Shown piece after piece: positions 48,121 to 59,700 of a stretch of 64,000 nucleotides of DNA. The position numbers and the translations under genes are program-made. The notes under the pieces are model-generated. The model made no database searches. It was not told the origin of the DNA and saw only the letters and a list, made by a program, of their open reading frames with translations. Each line of letters begins with the position of its first letter. The stretch's first letter is position 1. Origin of the DNA: Haberlea rhodopensis (lineage: Eukaryota > Streptophyta > Magnoliopsida > Lamiales > Gesneriaceae); contig CAJQUN010000051.1 in NCBI GenBank assembly GCA_907163345.1, forward strand, positions 1,116,001-1,180,000, in the 5' to 3' direction.

Positions 48121-51100
48121 TCATGAATCACTCCAATTATCCTCATCTTCATCGCTATCAACCAGGGCCTATAGTATTCACCACTTTGATTAGCAGATTT
48201 GACCATGATAAACACAATCTTGAACATGAATGTTAGTTCTAAGGAAAATGAAAAAACCTGCCGAATTGCATTTGCTTTTTCCAAAATTGCAGCAACATTA
48301 AGATTGGTGTTAGGAGCGCGAATGCTAGGTCTTGACGCCAGAGTAGGTTTCAAGTTGAAGGACTGACAAAATGATGATTAATGATGATGAGTTTTATGCA
48401 GAATAGTACGCTATACATGGTAAAACTCATTTCTGTTCCCTCTTACCTTGGTCCTTATCTGCTCCAAGATCGAGTCTCTTTCATCTACCTTGGATAGTTC
48501 AGGTATTGCTCGTTCTGTAACTTTTCTCAGCTGTAGATTGATTTGAATTGTGAAAAACATGCATAGGGAACTAATGGTGCATTTCATTTCAAAGAATCTA
48601 TGGACACTTACTTTACTTTTACCAACAGCAGTAACAGCATCAATTAGAGGATTCCGAGGTCGTGGCAGTTTCACAGTTTGACCCCCATATGAGACATCTT
48701 CGACAGCTAGTGGCATAGATCCGCTATTTGAAGACGGCATGAGAAGCTTCTGCTGCTGCTCAATTTCTTTGTTTACTAGAAGGTCAATTGTCTCAGGCAT
48801 CATGATGCTGGCAACCAAACTAGAGGAGCTGTGCTCACTCATATCTTCTTTTCTTGGCATGTGTTGACTGACTTGATTTAGAGATTGATTCAGCTCTTCG
48901 CGAGAAGAACTAGCACCATCTTCGGATGTGGTGGGTACGAAAATTCCCAGTGAAAACTCACTATGTTTCATCGTCTTTCCATCAGAAGCAGAAGAGTCTT
49001 CAGAGGAACTGTGCTCATTCTTCTCTTCTTTTGTTGGCATGTCTTGATTGATTTGATTTAGAGATTGACTCGTCTCTGCATGCAAAGAACTAGCATCATC
49101 TTTGGATGTGGCGTGTGGGGAAATTCCCAGTGAAGACAAGTCACTATGTTTCATCGTCTTTCCATCAGAAGCAAAAGAGGCTTCAGAGGACCTGTGCTTA
49201 CTCTTCTCTTCTTTTCTTGGCATGTCCTGACTGACTTGATTCAGAGATTGATTCAGATCTTCGTGCGAACAACTAGCATCATTGGATGTGGTGGGAGGGG
49301 AAATTTCCAGTGAAGACAACTCACTATGTTTCATCGTCTTTTCATCAGAAGCAGAAGAGTCTTCAGAGGAACTGTGCTCATTCTTCTCTTCTTTTGTAGG
49401 CATGTCTTGATTGATTTGATTTTGAGATTGATTCATCTCTGCATACAAAGAACTAGCATCATCTTTGGATGTGGCGGGTGGGGAAATTTCCAGTGAAGAC
49501 AACTCACTATGTTTCATCGTCTTTCCATCAGAAGCAAAAGAGACCTCAGAGGACCTGTGCTCACTCTTCTCTTCTTTTCTTGGCATGTCCTGACTGACTT
49601 GATTCAGAGATTGATTCCGATCTTCGTGCGAATAACTAGAATCATTGGATGTGGTAGGTGGGGAAATTCCCAGTGAAGACAACTCACAATTTTTCATCGT
49701 CTTTCCATCAGAAGCAGAAGAGACTTCAGAGGACCTGTGCTCACTCTTCTCTTCTTTTCTTGGCATATATTGACAGACTTGATTCAGAGATTGATTCAGC
49801 TCTTTGTGCGAATAAATAGCATCATTGGATGTGGTGGATGGGGAAATTCCCAGTGAAGACAACTCATTATGTTTCATCGTCTTTCCGTCAGAAGCAGAAG
49901 AGACTTCAGAGGACCCGTGGTCACTCTTCTCTTCTTTTCTTGGCATGTCTTGACTGACTTGATTCAGAGATTGATTCAGCTCTTCGTGTGAATAACTAGC
50001 ACCATTGGATGTGGTGGATGGGGAAATTCCCAGTGAAGACAACTCACTATGTTTCATCGTCTTTCCATCAGAAGCAGAAGAGGCTTCAGAGGAACTGTGC
50101 TCACTCTTCTCTTCTTTTCTTGGCATTTCTTGACTGACTTGATTCAGAGATTTGTGCGAAGAACTAGCATCATTGGATGTGGTGGCTGGGGAAATTCCCA
50201 GTGAAGACAACTCAGTATGTTTCATCGTATTTCCATCAGAAGCAGAAGAGGCATGCTGAAGCTTTCCCATCCTCCATTGAACTGGAGGAAGAGGTGGCAA
50301 CGGAGGTAATTCTTCTAAATTAATCTGATTTGTTTCAGAAAAAGGATAATTGGAAGGGAGTGAGAAACTTAATGAATCTTTAAGAAGTCCGGAGCCATCA
50401 ATGACATGGTTGCTTTGCGCAGGAAGATTAGACATTGAAGGTGGATTCCGACAATTTACAAGGGAATATATAGAGATAGAATGTCCTTCGCATTTGTCAT
50501 GATCCACCATTTGCTTGTGATTGATTGGCTGCAATGGTAACGGGTCAGAGTTTATTTCATCAGATCCCGAAAATTCTTCATCAAGTTGGTTGGCTAGTAA
50601 TTCAATATTTTCCTTCACATGGCTACCAATGGTCAAAGAGGGAGCGGGAGCATCCGCAGGATGATTTCCAAGACCACTTTGCTGGCAAGATTCCTGAGAT
50701 GTACCCAAGTAATTTTGCTGCAGAGATGGCTCAATTGTGACAGTGTTGACAAAATCCAAGCTGTTTTGAACTTCTGACCCAGGGCTTGAATTGGGAACAA
50801 TATCTGATATTTCTGACTCAAGTTTATCACAATTCATAGTGTTACAAACAACACTGTGCAAAACCGAAGCAGCAGCTTCTTTTTGACCCACTCTCTCCAC
50901 TAAATCTGATTCTTGATGATTGCCTAAGAAACTGCTCTTGTCATTCCTGAGTTCATCTAAACCTGAATCATTAAAGCAAGGACTACTCTCTTCTACCATT
51001 TTATTGAGATCCACAAACAAACTGATGTCATCTTTGCTATCTGCAACGTAAGACTCAGAAATAGCATTGACAGCAGTCTCGGATTTTTGTGTTCGACTAT

Positions 51101-54100
51101 CAATTGCATCAAACTGTACATGAACCTTATTCGTCGGATCTGGAGAACTTTCTCTAACTTCAGATTCAACAAGGCTTGCGCTTGGAGTGACTTTGGACTT
51201 TTCTACAAAATATGATGTTCCAGCGGATGTCGAATCACCGGAGAAAACATGATCACAGGTGGTTCTAGTTTTCAGTAACTCCACTTCAAAAACTTGGAGC
51301 ATCCCAACAGCAGGAGTTTCAGTCGCTGTTCTCCATCCATCAGGAAGGACACGATCTCTGTCTTGAAAGTCAAGACTTGTCCTGTGCAAATGATGAGAGT
51401 GTTCTACATGCAATAACAATAAATTTTGGGAACCCAGCTGTTTATCAGCCAAGCTATTAGAATAATCTTCAGAATCTAAGTTTTCAGCACCGGTCACTGA
51501 TGTTTTCTCATATTCCTTTCTAAGACAAGCATCTGCAATGCATGGAGCATCAGAAAATGCAAAGGAATCTTCATTATCTAGCTCATCAATCAGCTCTCCC
51601 CCCTCAGAAGTTGCTGTGAAACTGTCTTCACTATGGTCTGTATCAGGATACTTAGTTATAGAGTTTTCAGGTTTTTCTGGAACCCCCCCATCTAATTTAT
51701 CAGGAGTTAGGTTTTCAATAGATATCATGTGCAAAGAGTCATCTCTCTTCTGAGGAAGAGCATTGCAAATATATAATGTGGAAGTTTCACTGTCACCCAG
51801 ATTCAGATCCTCTGGATCAGAGTTGTGATCATGCAGAAAATCTGTTGTCGTATGATGCAAATTATCAGAGACAGTGGATGAACAATGTACACTCTCATTA
51901 TCTGACTCACCAATTAGATGATCTGCACCAGAGAATCTTGGAGAATTATATCCTGAATGCATTCCTGAGACACTGGGAGAACATGGCAGATCCATGACAA
52001 TGGTAGTCCTTTTCTCTTCTTGATCCAGAGGAGATGTTTCATTAGACTCAGACCTCCCTACTTTATTAACACCTAAATCAGAATGTGGTACAGTAGGAGT
52101 TGAATCAGCATAGGTCAAACAAGAAGTCATCTGGTCCAAATCAGATTCGTGATCGGTTGTTGTAGCTGTGTCAGGGCATGTATCATTATAAATCACCGAA
52201 TTCGAAAGCTGAGAAACAGAGATGTCTTCCTGAGGAGTTTTATGGTAAGGCAAGATATCAATGATATCAGTAAATGGAAAGATTGCATCTGATACTTCAC
52301 ATTTTGACTCTGGGTTTTCAGTCGAAGTCCTTGGAGAACCTGAAGAAGAGAGAGTAGGCAATTTTTTTCCAGATGAAACATTCCCACTGTTAGATTCTGT
52401 GGAGTTTCTGGTGGAATGAGAATCAGAAGAATGAGTGTTACCTTGTTCTTCATTTGAATAAGAAGTCTCTTCATTTGCATCAGAAACCAACTGCTGCCTA
52501 TTTAAAAATGAAGACGTGAAATCACTCTTAACCTTCAGTTCAGAGTCTGTGTCCATTTCTGATTCCACAGTCGAGGGTGCATCCACATAATTTTCCATCT
52601 CACTAGAGGTATCATCAGGTTGATAACTGGTAAAGCCGCCTCCTACATCAACAGCCATATCTTCATCACTGGTCATCTTGTCATGACTGAATGCATTGTC
52701 TTCAGCTACTATATCAGGAGATGAATTTGGTGCCTCAGAGATTTTATTATATACGAAAACCTCAGTTGGCTTATACATGGATGGTTTAAGAACGATCTCC
52801 TGTGTACGTGGGGATGGAGGACTTCTTTTTCCCTCCATACTCTCCCTATCAGGACTCATTAGTCCACCAACTACTTCAAGGTCAGACTCATTAAGACTAT
52901 TTGTAGGCAATATCAAGGATTTTCTGGACACTTCATGAAGCACTTCATCATCTATGGAAGTGATCTCAAGTAATTTCTCCATGTAGCTCTTCCCAGGTTT
53001 TGAGCCAAATGGAAATCCATTCAGCTTCCTTTTCAGTTTCATACGGCGTGCAGGATAGCTAACACCATTTTCAATACTCTCCTTCATAAAAAGTTGATCG
53101 AGTCTGTAAAAGAGTTAAGATGAAGATGAGATTTAGATGCAAATGACACCTCGTATTTGCAGCAGAACTGAAAAGAGAAACTTATGGCAGACGTCTCACT
53201 TGGCATGTGATGCTAAAACTTCAGGGGTTGTATCTCCGTTCCTCCATCGTGATCCTTTCTTCTGCAAGACACACAACAGTAATTCTCTACATATTCAGAT
53301 TCATATTTTACTTCTCAAGGGAACATCAAGAGGTCATTACTCAATTCAATTGTCACAATTGCAACCTTTTAATTACTGTTTGACAATAGAAAAGTTGAGT
53401 TAAAAATGAAAGAGAAAAATCCTTCAGAGTACTTATTGTAGCAAGACGAGAATATCCTCAAAATGTCCATCCAAACTTTAAAAAACTACAGTTAGAAGGG
53501 AGAAGGTTTCGTGAATAAGTGCACTGGGATATGATAATTGAGAACCCAAATGCAAGTAAAGAGCAGACAAACTCCAACTAATTTAACTAATCCAGGTTTG
53601 CTGCTAAAAGCTGCGAGTATCTGTCAAGTACTAACCTTTGCTTTGAGGACCTTCTTTTTCCTCTGGACATCTGCACTGGTCATTCCAAAGGAAGATATTT
53701 CTAGTTTAAAAAATGAAGGATCAGTGTAGCGTTTCTGACATCCCCCAGCACCCGCAACATCATACCTAAAATGATTTTGTTGTCAAAGATGATAGGTTTC
53801 GACAGAGATGTTAGTTAACCTAAAAATAAATGAAAGATCATACTTGTCAAGAAGGAATAAGCGAGGGGGACCCCTACATTCTTCATAAGAATCCATTACA
53901 AATCGAGGTAAATCACCCCGAGTCACTAGATTCTGGTCCATCCGTAGATTAGGATGCCAATCAACCCCTGTGTTGTAAGAAAATGACGAATGATCTGTCT
54001 GTGACAGAAATGCCTTCTCAATCAAAGGAACGTCAGTCTCAAGCTGTTGCACTCGAGTCATTAAGCTGTGCCCTCTTGCAGAAGTTGACATCACTTCTTC

Positions 54101-55411
54101 GTGTAGATCATGAAAAATCTCTGCAGCAAACCTTCAGCAATCACAAGAATCAAGAAATTAAGAGGAACTTCTGACTGACCACTGCATATTATGTTTGTAA
54201 GATTCTCTTGAATTATATTATCAACTTTCAGTAGTGGTACGCGCAAACATCCCATCTTGTGAAACCTCATCACACTCCCAGAAAAAAATAAATGTTTTAC
54301 GATATCAGATCGTCTGACTGGAGGAATGTTAGGAGCCCATCAATGCGACATGAGACCATCCTAGCAACTCACTGGAGTTTATTCTTCAAAAAAAAAAAAA
54401 ATCTGCTCTTTTCTCCAATATAGTACTGAAATTTTCTGATGTGTTGTAAACGAGTGTCTATCCTTATTTTCTAATAGACATCGAAGTGCATCAGTTTGAA
54501 TATTTGATAAATAGTTTAGCCATGCCTAAAAGTAATCTTTATAGCATTGCATTTTGCAATACTGAAAAGAACTACATTTTTTAAAAATACGAGTTTGCTT
54601 TTGTACACATCCTCCTAGTATATTACTTGTGTTGTTATATCTACAGCCAGATATCATGCTCCCATAAACCAAACTCTATTCAAAGTTCTAACATTCTAAC
54701 GATCCATGGGTTCCATCCACCTTTTGAGTTATGAAATTACTCGAACACTCAAAAAACCAAACAAAGGCCTTATTAATAAACAATGCTCTGTTTGAACTCC
54801 CTGTCATAACGCGAAAAACACAAAACATGACTACAACTACAAAACAGATTTAAAAACCAAAGATTTCTCAACAATTTACACAAATCTTTCACCACCACGA
54901 TAAACTCCACAAACCCAATTTCACCCACATTTCTTTTAAAACACCAACATCCAAGCTAAAACATATAAAATTAACAATATAAAACTAAAATCGCATGCCT
55001 CGATGTAACCGAGCAATGAAGATCACAATCATCTCCATACAATCACTATCGTTCACGTTCTACCCAAATCACCGATAAATCAAACCTAATCTATAAAAAC
55101 TACAAATACAGAATAAAATCAAAATGGAAGCCACCGAATGGTTAAGCTCAGAGTTAGCCGAAAAGAAACCCCTAGTTTCATCAAATTCAACCACCACAAA
55201 CTGAAAGGTCGGATATTTCAAAAAATTAAAGCGAAATCGACTCCAATAGAACTCACTCTGCAAGGTCTCCGAGCTGACGTAGAACCCCGACTAAGCCAGC
55301 CATGGCAACACCTTCGAGCAAAGCCTCAGGATCATCCTTATCGGCTGCTCGATACAGGTCTGGATCGGCTAGGGTGTACTCATTCCTTATCTCGTATCTA
55401 CTAATCGGCAT
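48121..55411 (-). CDS. SCAR/WAVE family protein, SCAR2-like, 8 exons, 1787 aa
   Basis: Activator of the ARP2/3 actin nucleator in the cytoplasm, working in the WAVE regulatory complex downstream of ROP GTPases. Exons on the minus strand: 55257-55411, 53844-54131, 53636-53765, 53200-53261, 48612-53103, 48447-48530, 48258-48362, 48121-48168. Every intron is GT-AG and all junctions keep frame. Start MPISRYEIRNEYTLADPDLY matches the family start. The SCAR homology domain covers about residues 1-200 (ARGHSLMTRVQQLE, GPPRLFLLDKYDVAGAGGCQ) and a basic stretch (ARRMKLKRKL) follows. PPLPPLPPVQWRMGKLQH is near 1150. The C-terminal VCA has WH2-like NPLIDAV...LRKV (~1696-1713) and SILEQIRTKSFNLKP, a connector AAILEKANAIRQ, and acidic DSDEDEDNWSDS with the essential W. 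Residues ~1163-1638 are a tandem repeat. It looks intact and functional; paralogue identity within SCAR is less certain. Confidence 0.95.
48826..50249 (-). repeat. Coding tandem repeat in SCAR exon 5, 8 copies of ~60 residues
   Basis: Each ~178-bp unit encodes SSASDGKTMKHSELSSLGIS, then PxTTSNDA, NQSLNQVSQDMPRKEEKSEH and SSSE. Eight in-frame copies; the first lacks about six residues. Copies 4 and 6 resemble each other, as do 5 and 7 (SKDDASSL, INQDMPTKEEKNEH), so a two-unit block was duplicated after the first expansion. Ser/Lys/Glu-rich, expected disordered. Confidence 0.93.
54132..55256 (-). other. SCAR intron 1
   Basis: 1125 bp, GTGAGT...GAAG ends, A/T-rich, with an A13 run near 54390. 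A long first intron inside the conserved domain; no ORF or element seen. Confidence 0.8.
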
Positions 55412-55822
55412 TTTTGGCTTACCCTTTTGGTAACGTCAACCGAATTTCAATTTGGAGGTAAACAGTTTCACCAACTTCAACCACCACCGATAAATATAAG
55501 TGCTCTCTCTTTCTTTCCTGATAATTTTTGTGAACATGATATAATATATATATATATATATATGTATATATAGTGATGATGAGCTGAGGGACTTATGTTG
55601 TTTTAAACAACCGGCGGCGTCCCAGAAAATTTGGTAACTGATTAAAAAATATAAAATAAAAAAAATTATGGAGTTAAAATATAATTTTAAAGGTTAAATT
55701 ATAATTTTTGGATGATAAAATATAATTTTTTTTTTAAAAATAATTTTTTAAGGTAATTGAAATACACCTAAAAAATTTTTTTGCAAGGGGGAGACTTGCT
55801 CCTCTTGTCCAAGTGTGGCTCA
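55412..55822 (-). promoter_or_regulatory. SCAR upstream region with a (TA)n tract
   Basis: Contains CT-rich sequence (CTCTCTCTTTCTTTC, 55503-55517), common in plant leaders, and (TA)n at about 55544-55573, 130-160 bp above the ATG. The tract may serve as the TATA region or be just a microsatellite. Confidence 0.45.
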
Positions 55823-56465
55823 TAGACCCGACCAAGGAACATCGACCCTGAACCGACCATGAACCGGCTCGTGGTCAACGGGTCGGTTAACCGGGTCAAC
55901 GGTTCGAAGGGTCGGACCCGTAACCGGCCCGTCTATAGAAGGGCCGGTTAAGGGTCATAATTTTTCTAACCCGTGAACCGTCGGTTAACCGGCGGTTCAA
56001 GGGTTATTTTAATTTTTTTTACATTTTTAAATTTAAAATATATGTTATGGTGTAGATTGGAACTCATGACCTCCAAATTGAATAATTAGCTTCAACTACT
56101 AAGCTATAAGAGTCTTGTTGATCTAACTATAGTGTTATAATTTATATATATTAACCAAACAAATATATCTTACACATTTTAATTATCTGAGCTTGACTTT
56201 ATTTCATGTTATTTTATATTTAATCCATGGATGAAAGCACATTCAAACACATTTTACACTTTATTTCAAATTTTAATAATATTTTTAATTTTGTTTAAAA
56301 AGTAAGGATCAAACCGTAATCGTAACCGTTGGTTAACCGTAATCGTAACCGTAACCGTAACCGGCGGTTCATGAACCGTAACCGGAACCGTCAAGGAAGG
56401 TTAAGGTTAAGGGTCGATGTTTTTTGAACCGTCTAACCGGCGGTTCTGAACCGTGGTCGGGTCTA
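55823..56465. mobile_element. Non-autonomous hAT-type DNA transposon (643 bp)
   Basis: Terminal inverted repeats TAGACCCGACCA / TGGTCGGGTCTA are perfect over 12 bp, 14 of 15 when extended. Both sides carry the identical 8-bp target duplication GTGGCTCA (55815-55822 and 56466-56473), the hAT hallmark. No transposase ORF. Subterminal regions are packed with CGGTTAACCGG and AACCGTAACCG motifs in both orientations, likely transposase binding sites. It lies ~410 bp upstream of the SCAR start codon. Confidence 0.93.
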
Positions 56466-56473
56466 GTGGCTCA

Positions 56474-56880
56474 CAAGTAATTATTCGTTTTTCTTTTCTA
56501 ATTTGGATTTTTATTTATGAAAAATACGTGAATAAAGCATAATCATCCCCGCTCAAACGTCAACAGTTGATACGCTTAATAATAGCATATATGTGTTTAT
56601 ATTACAAATTAGTGTATTTGTTCCACTAGAATTGTTATATTTTATATTAACTTTTAAACGATGAAAGATCACATTTTATAATTTCTTGAGATTTCAACTC
56701 TTCAGCATTGATGCTTGGTAAAATGAGACAATCTTCTTTTGACGGCTGTGAAAGTCCTTGTTGACCTCATTCTGGTGGTTGGAGTTCAGTCAATGTAGGG
56801 CCTTTCTACCTTAACATCATAATCAAGACATCGTCAGGGCTAAGCATGCATCACAGACAGTTTATGGTTCCGATTATTAC
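56474..56880. other. Unassigned flank
   Basis: AT-rich, no ORF or repeat recognised. May contain the outer end of the LTR-like region to its right. Confidence 0.3.
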
Positions 56881-57367
56881 GTGAGCTAATAGGATTACAG
56901 GCAAAAATAGAACTTCAAAAGCTAATTAATTACATTCCCAATAATGAATGTTAACGTTATAGATTCACACTACTCCTAGAGTAGAGACTATACGAAATCC
57001 TGCATCCTAATTCACAATGCTCCTCGAAGCTCACTGCCTCAACCCGGCCCATAGCCCTCCAAATCCAAAGGTGTACCTACAGGAACAACCCATCATGAGC
57101 ATGTACATCATTGCTTAACATCATAAGGTAATGACATATAAACAAATGCATGAAAGTAATTGGTAACGAATACTTCCTGGTTAATCGTATTAACCCTCTT
57201 TGGTTGTCCCTGTTTCATAGCCATGCATATAATCATTAGTTCTTGATATGAATGATTAAAATCATACTTCGCACATATGCTCATAACCAACAATGTTAAT
57301 TAGAAATGGGACTGTCCTGGTTCTATTATGGCAGCGGCACAATTGGCCCCCTCCTCGCTCGACATAA

Positions 57368-57476
57368 AGCGGAATTGTGATACCCCTCGCTACACCTTGA
57401 TAGCGGATGTATCTCCTCGCTTAGCGGAACTGTGATACCCCTCGCTACGCCTTGATAGCGGATGTATCTCCTCGCT
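57368..57476. repeat. Two copies of a 55-bp unit
   Basis: AGCGGAATTGTGATACCCCT... repeats at 57368-57422 and 57423-57476 with three differences. Lies in LTR-like region A. Confidence 0.85.
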
Positions 57477-57589
57477 AGTTATGTCAGCGGTAAGTACCTT
57501 TCTCGCTTACCCATAACAACCACCGGACATTCTACAATTTCTAGTAACATAGTTTAATATTCATCATAAACATCATAGCATCTTATAGA

Positions 57590-57720
57590 CATCATCATCT
57601 TGTAAAACATCATCATCTTATAAATGTTATCATCTTATAACATCATCATCATACAAGCATCATCATCTTATAGCATCATCATCTTATAGCATCATCATCT
57701 TATGAACATCATAACAAAAT
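57590..57720. repeat. Degenerate CATCATCATCTTATA repeats
   Basis: Several copies of CATCATCATCTTATA(A/G) with variable spacing. Low-complexity; no coding potential. Confidence 0.75.
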
Positions 57721-57809
57721 ATAACAGTAAATGTACGAAATCGTAGTTAAGTAAACTTGCTGGTTATTCGTTAACTTCTTTTTGTTGACCCTGATTCACA
57801 TTCATGCAT

Positions 57810-58130
57810 ATGGGCATCTTACCCTATCGTATGGCATCTTACCATATCATAAACATCGCATGGCATCTTACCATATGGGCATCTTACCGTTTCATAAACA
57901 TTACATGGCATCTTACCATATGGGCATCTTACCCTTTCATAAACATCGCATGACATCTTACCATATGGGCATCTTACCCTTTCATAAACATCGCATGACA
58001 TCTTACCATATGAGCATCTTACCCTTTCATAAACATCGCATGGCATCTTACCATATGGGCATCTTACCATTTCATAAACATCGTATGGCATCTTACCATG
58101 TGGGCATCTTACCCTTTCATAAACATCGTA
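57810..58130. repeat. Tandem array, 45-bp unit, about seven copies
   Basis: Unit GCATCTTACCCTTTCATAAA + CATCGCATGACATCTTACCATATGG. The period is a multiple of three, so long frames appear on both strands (57782-58195 + and 57819-58091 -). They are repeat artefacts. Confidence 0.93.
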
Positions 58131-58440
58131 TCATTATTAAACATCACATAAACATCATCATCATAAACTTACTTATCATAAGATCATCGTCATAACATCG
58201 TAAATACTTATGCAATCATAGCATGGTCATAGTATAGGAGTATGGTTTACCGTCCGATGCCCGTACGTCTCTTACGTACCTTAATTCCCAAAAGTGGAGA
58301 AGTTGGAGAACTTTATCTCCTCGATGTTGTTGGCACCTGGGGTGGTTCTACACAACTACACAAATCAATATTAGAAGCTAAACAATAGCCAAATATCAAA
58401 AATTCAACAAAAAACATCATTTGCCATGTTTTAAACAGCG

Positions 58441-58587
58441 GCGATCGATCGCTGCACGAGGCGATCGATCGCCTCACTTTTTGCCTTGCAGCGATCGATC
58501 GCTTCATCTGAGGCGATCGATCGCCTGCTGCGTAAAATGGCTACTGGCCTTTGGCGATCGATCGCCTAATTCAGGGCGATCGATCGT
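58441..58587. repeat. Cluster of six GCGATCGATCGC palindromes (region A)
   Basis: Motif starts at about 58441, 58461, 58491, 58513, 58553 and 58576, spacing 20-40 bp, often extended to GGCGATCGATCGCC. Confidence 0.9.
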
Positions 58588-59326
58588 CACCTGTTGGTGC
58601 GCGATTTCTCACCATTTTTGTGCATTTTTCAAAGCTCCATCTCATACCATTCAAACCCAAACTTTCCTGCGACATCAACATCATCATAACCCACTAAAAC
58701 CCACATAAAACACTTCAAAAATTATACCTCAACAACATACAACACATACACAAAATAAACCCATATAAATCACTTCAAAATCATCCCATTTCAAATCCAA
58801 ACTTCATAAAAACTTTAGGAAGGGTTCCATACCTCTTGAAGACTCCAAATCTTACAATAAATCTCACAAACAAAGGTTTTGTGAAGATTTCTCCTTCCAC
58901 TTTAGGCAAGCTTCGAAAATGGGAAGGGTTTTGGGTTGGGAAGTGATTTGGGGATTTTAAGTGTAGAGGGTAAAGTGAGTTGGGTAAGGTGGGGAAAGGG
59001 TTATAAGGTTAATAAAATAGTACCCCATCAATTAACATGATGTATAAAATACCCTAACATGGTATTTTAAAAGCATTTACAAAAATGCATCCAACTTCAA
59101 TAAATCCATAATTTCCTCATAATTAACAATTAACACAAATAAATCATGTTAACACTTCATTACCCAACATGCACCCTGAAACGTAATCCCTCGGGTCACG
59201 CCTATCATGTGACTAAGCATTTCATCATGATAATTAATTTCAATACATAAATCAATTATTCACATAATTAATCATATTAACATAATTAATGCCTTAATTG
59301 CAATTAATCCTTTCGGGGACATCACA

Positions 59327-59700
59327 TCAGTCAGGTAATATCTTTGAGCGAGAGCTATGCCTGAAACCAAGAACAAAACGTGAGAAGGGGGCCGTCAGAA
59401 GAGTCTCCAGTGTGTCCCCTCCGACGCTCAAGTCAATGACTTGATAAAAGATGAGAGAAAATAGCTAAATAAGCTTTGTAATGAATATATTGAGTGCCTT
59501 GTCCAATCAACTTACCTGCTATTTATAGGGATGGCAGAGAAGCAACATTTAATCATTGTTTAGGAGTTAGGAGACGTGTAAGGACCTCCGTGTCCTTAAC
59601 TCATTATTAGTGTATTAACCCTTGCCATTAGTGCATACAATCATGTTATCAGGGGGAAAAGATTACATGCAACCCTAGCATGAAATACCATTTATAAAAT
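59327..59700. other. Unassigned stretch between LTR-like regions
   Basis: No ORF. Contains CCCTCCGACGCTCAAGTCA (59419-59437) and a minus-strand TATA-like CTATAAATAG (59518-59527). Possibly part of another LTR or of region B. Confidence 0.3.

Larger units (their letters stand above)
56881..59326 (-). repeat. Gypsy LTR-like region A (probably solo LTR, outer end uncertain)
   Basis: Reading on the minus strand it starts TGTGATGTCCCCGAAAGG at 59326, or TGATG at 59324. It shares order with region B: a start of this type, promoter-like DNA, a GCGATCGATCGC cluster, GTACGT...TACGTACCTT, then CCAAAGG...GTACCTAC. No polypurine tract or PBS adjoins it, so a solo LTR is likely. CATCA occurs at 57091-57095 and 59325-59329, but homology to B continues left of the first, so I do not accept it as the duplication. 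Confidence 0.5.

Noticed and set aside
48066..48353. Separate 95-residue gene downstream of SCAR
   Set aside because: It is SCAR exon 7 read through its intron; GT-AG junctions and the acidic final exon at 48121-48168 resolve it.
57810..58130. CRISPR-like regular repeats (also 43901-44510)
   Set aside because: Units are contiguous with no unique spacers, in a plant genome; ordinary minisatellites.
57782..58195. 137-residue ORF and the antisense 90-residue ORF
   Set aside because: Both are translations of a 45-bp tandem repeat whose period is a multiple of three.
57091..59329. CATCA pair as target duplication bounding a 2.2-kb solo LTR
   Set aside because: Sequence left of 57091 is still similar to LTR-like region B, so the first CATCA is probably internal. 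CATCA is also very frequent here.
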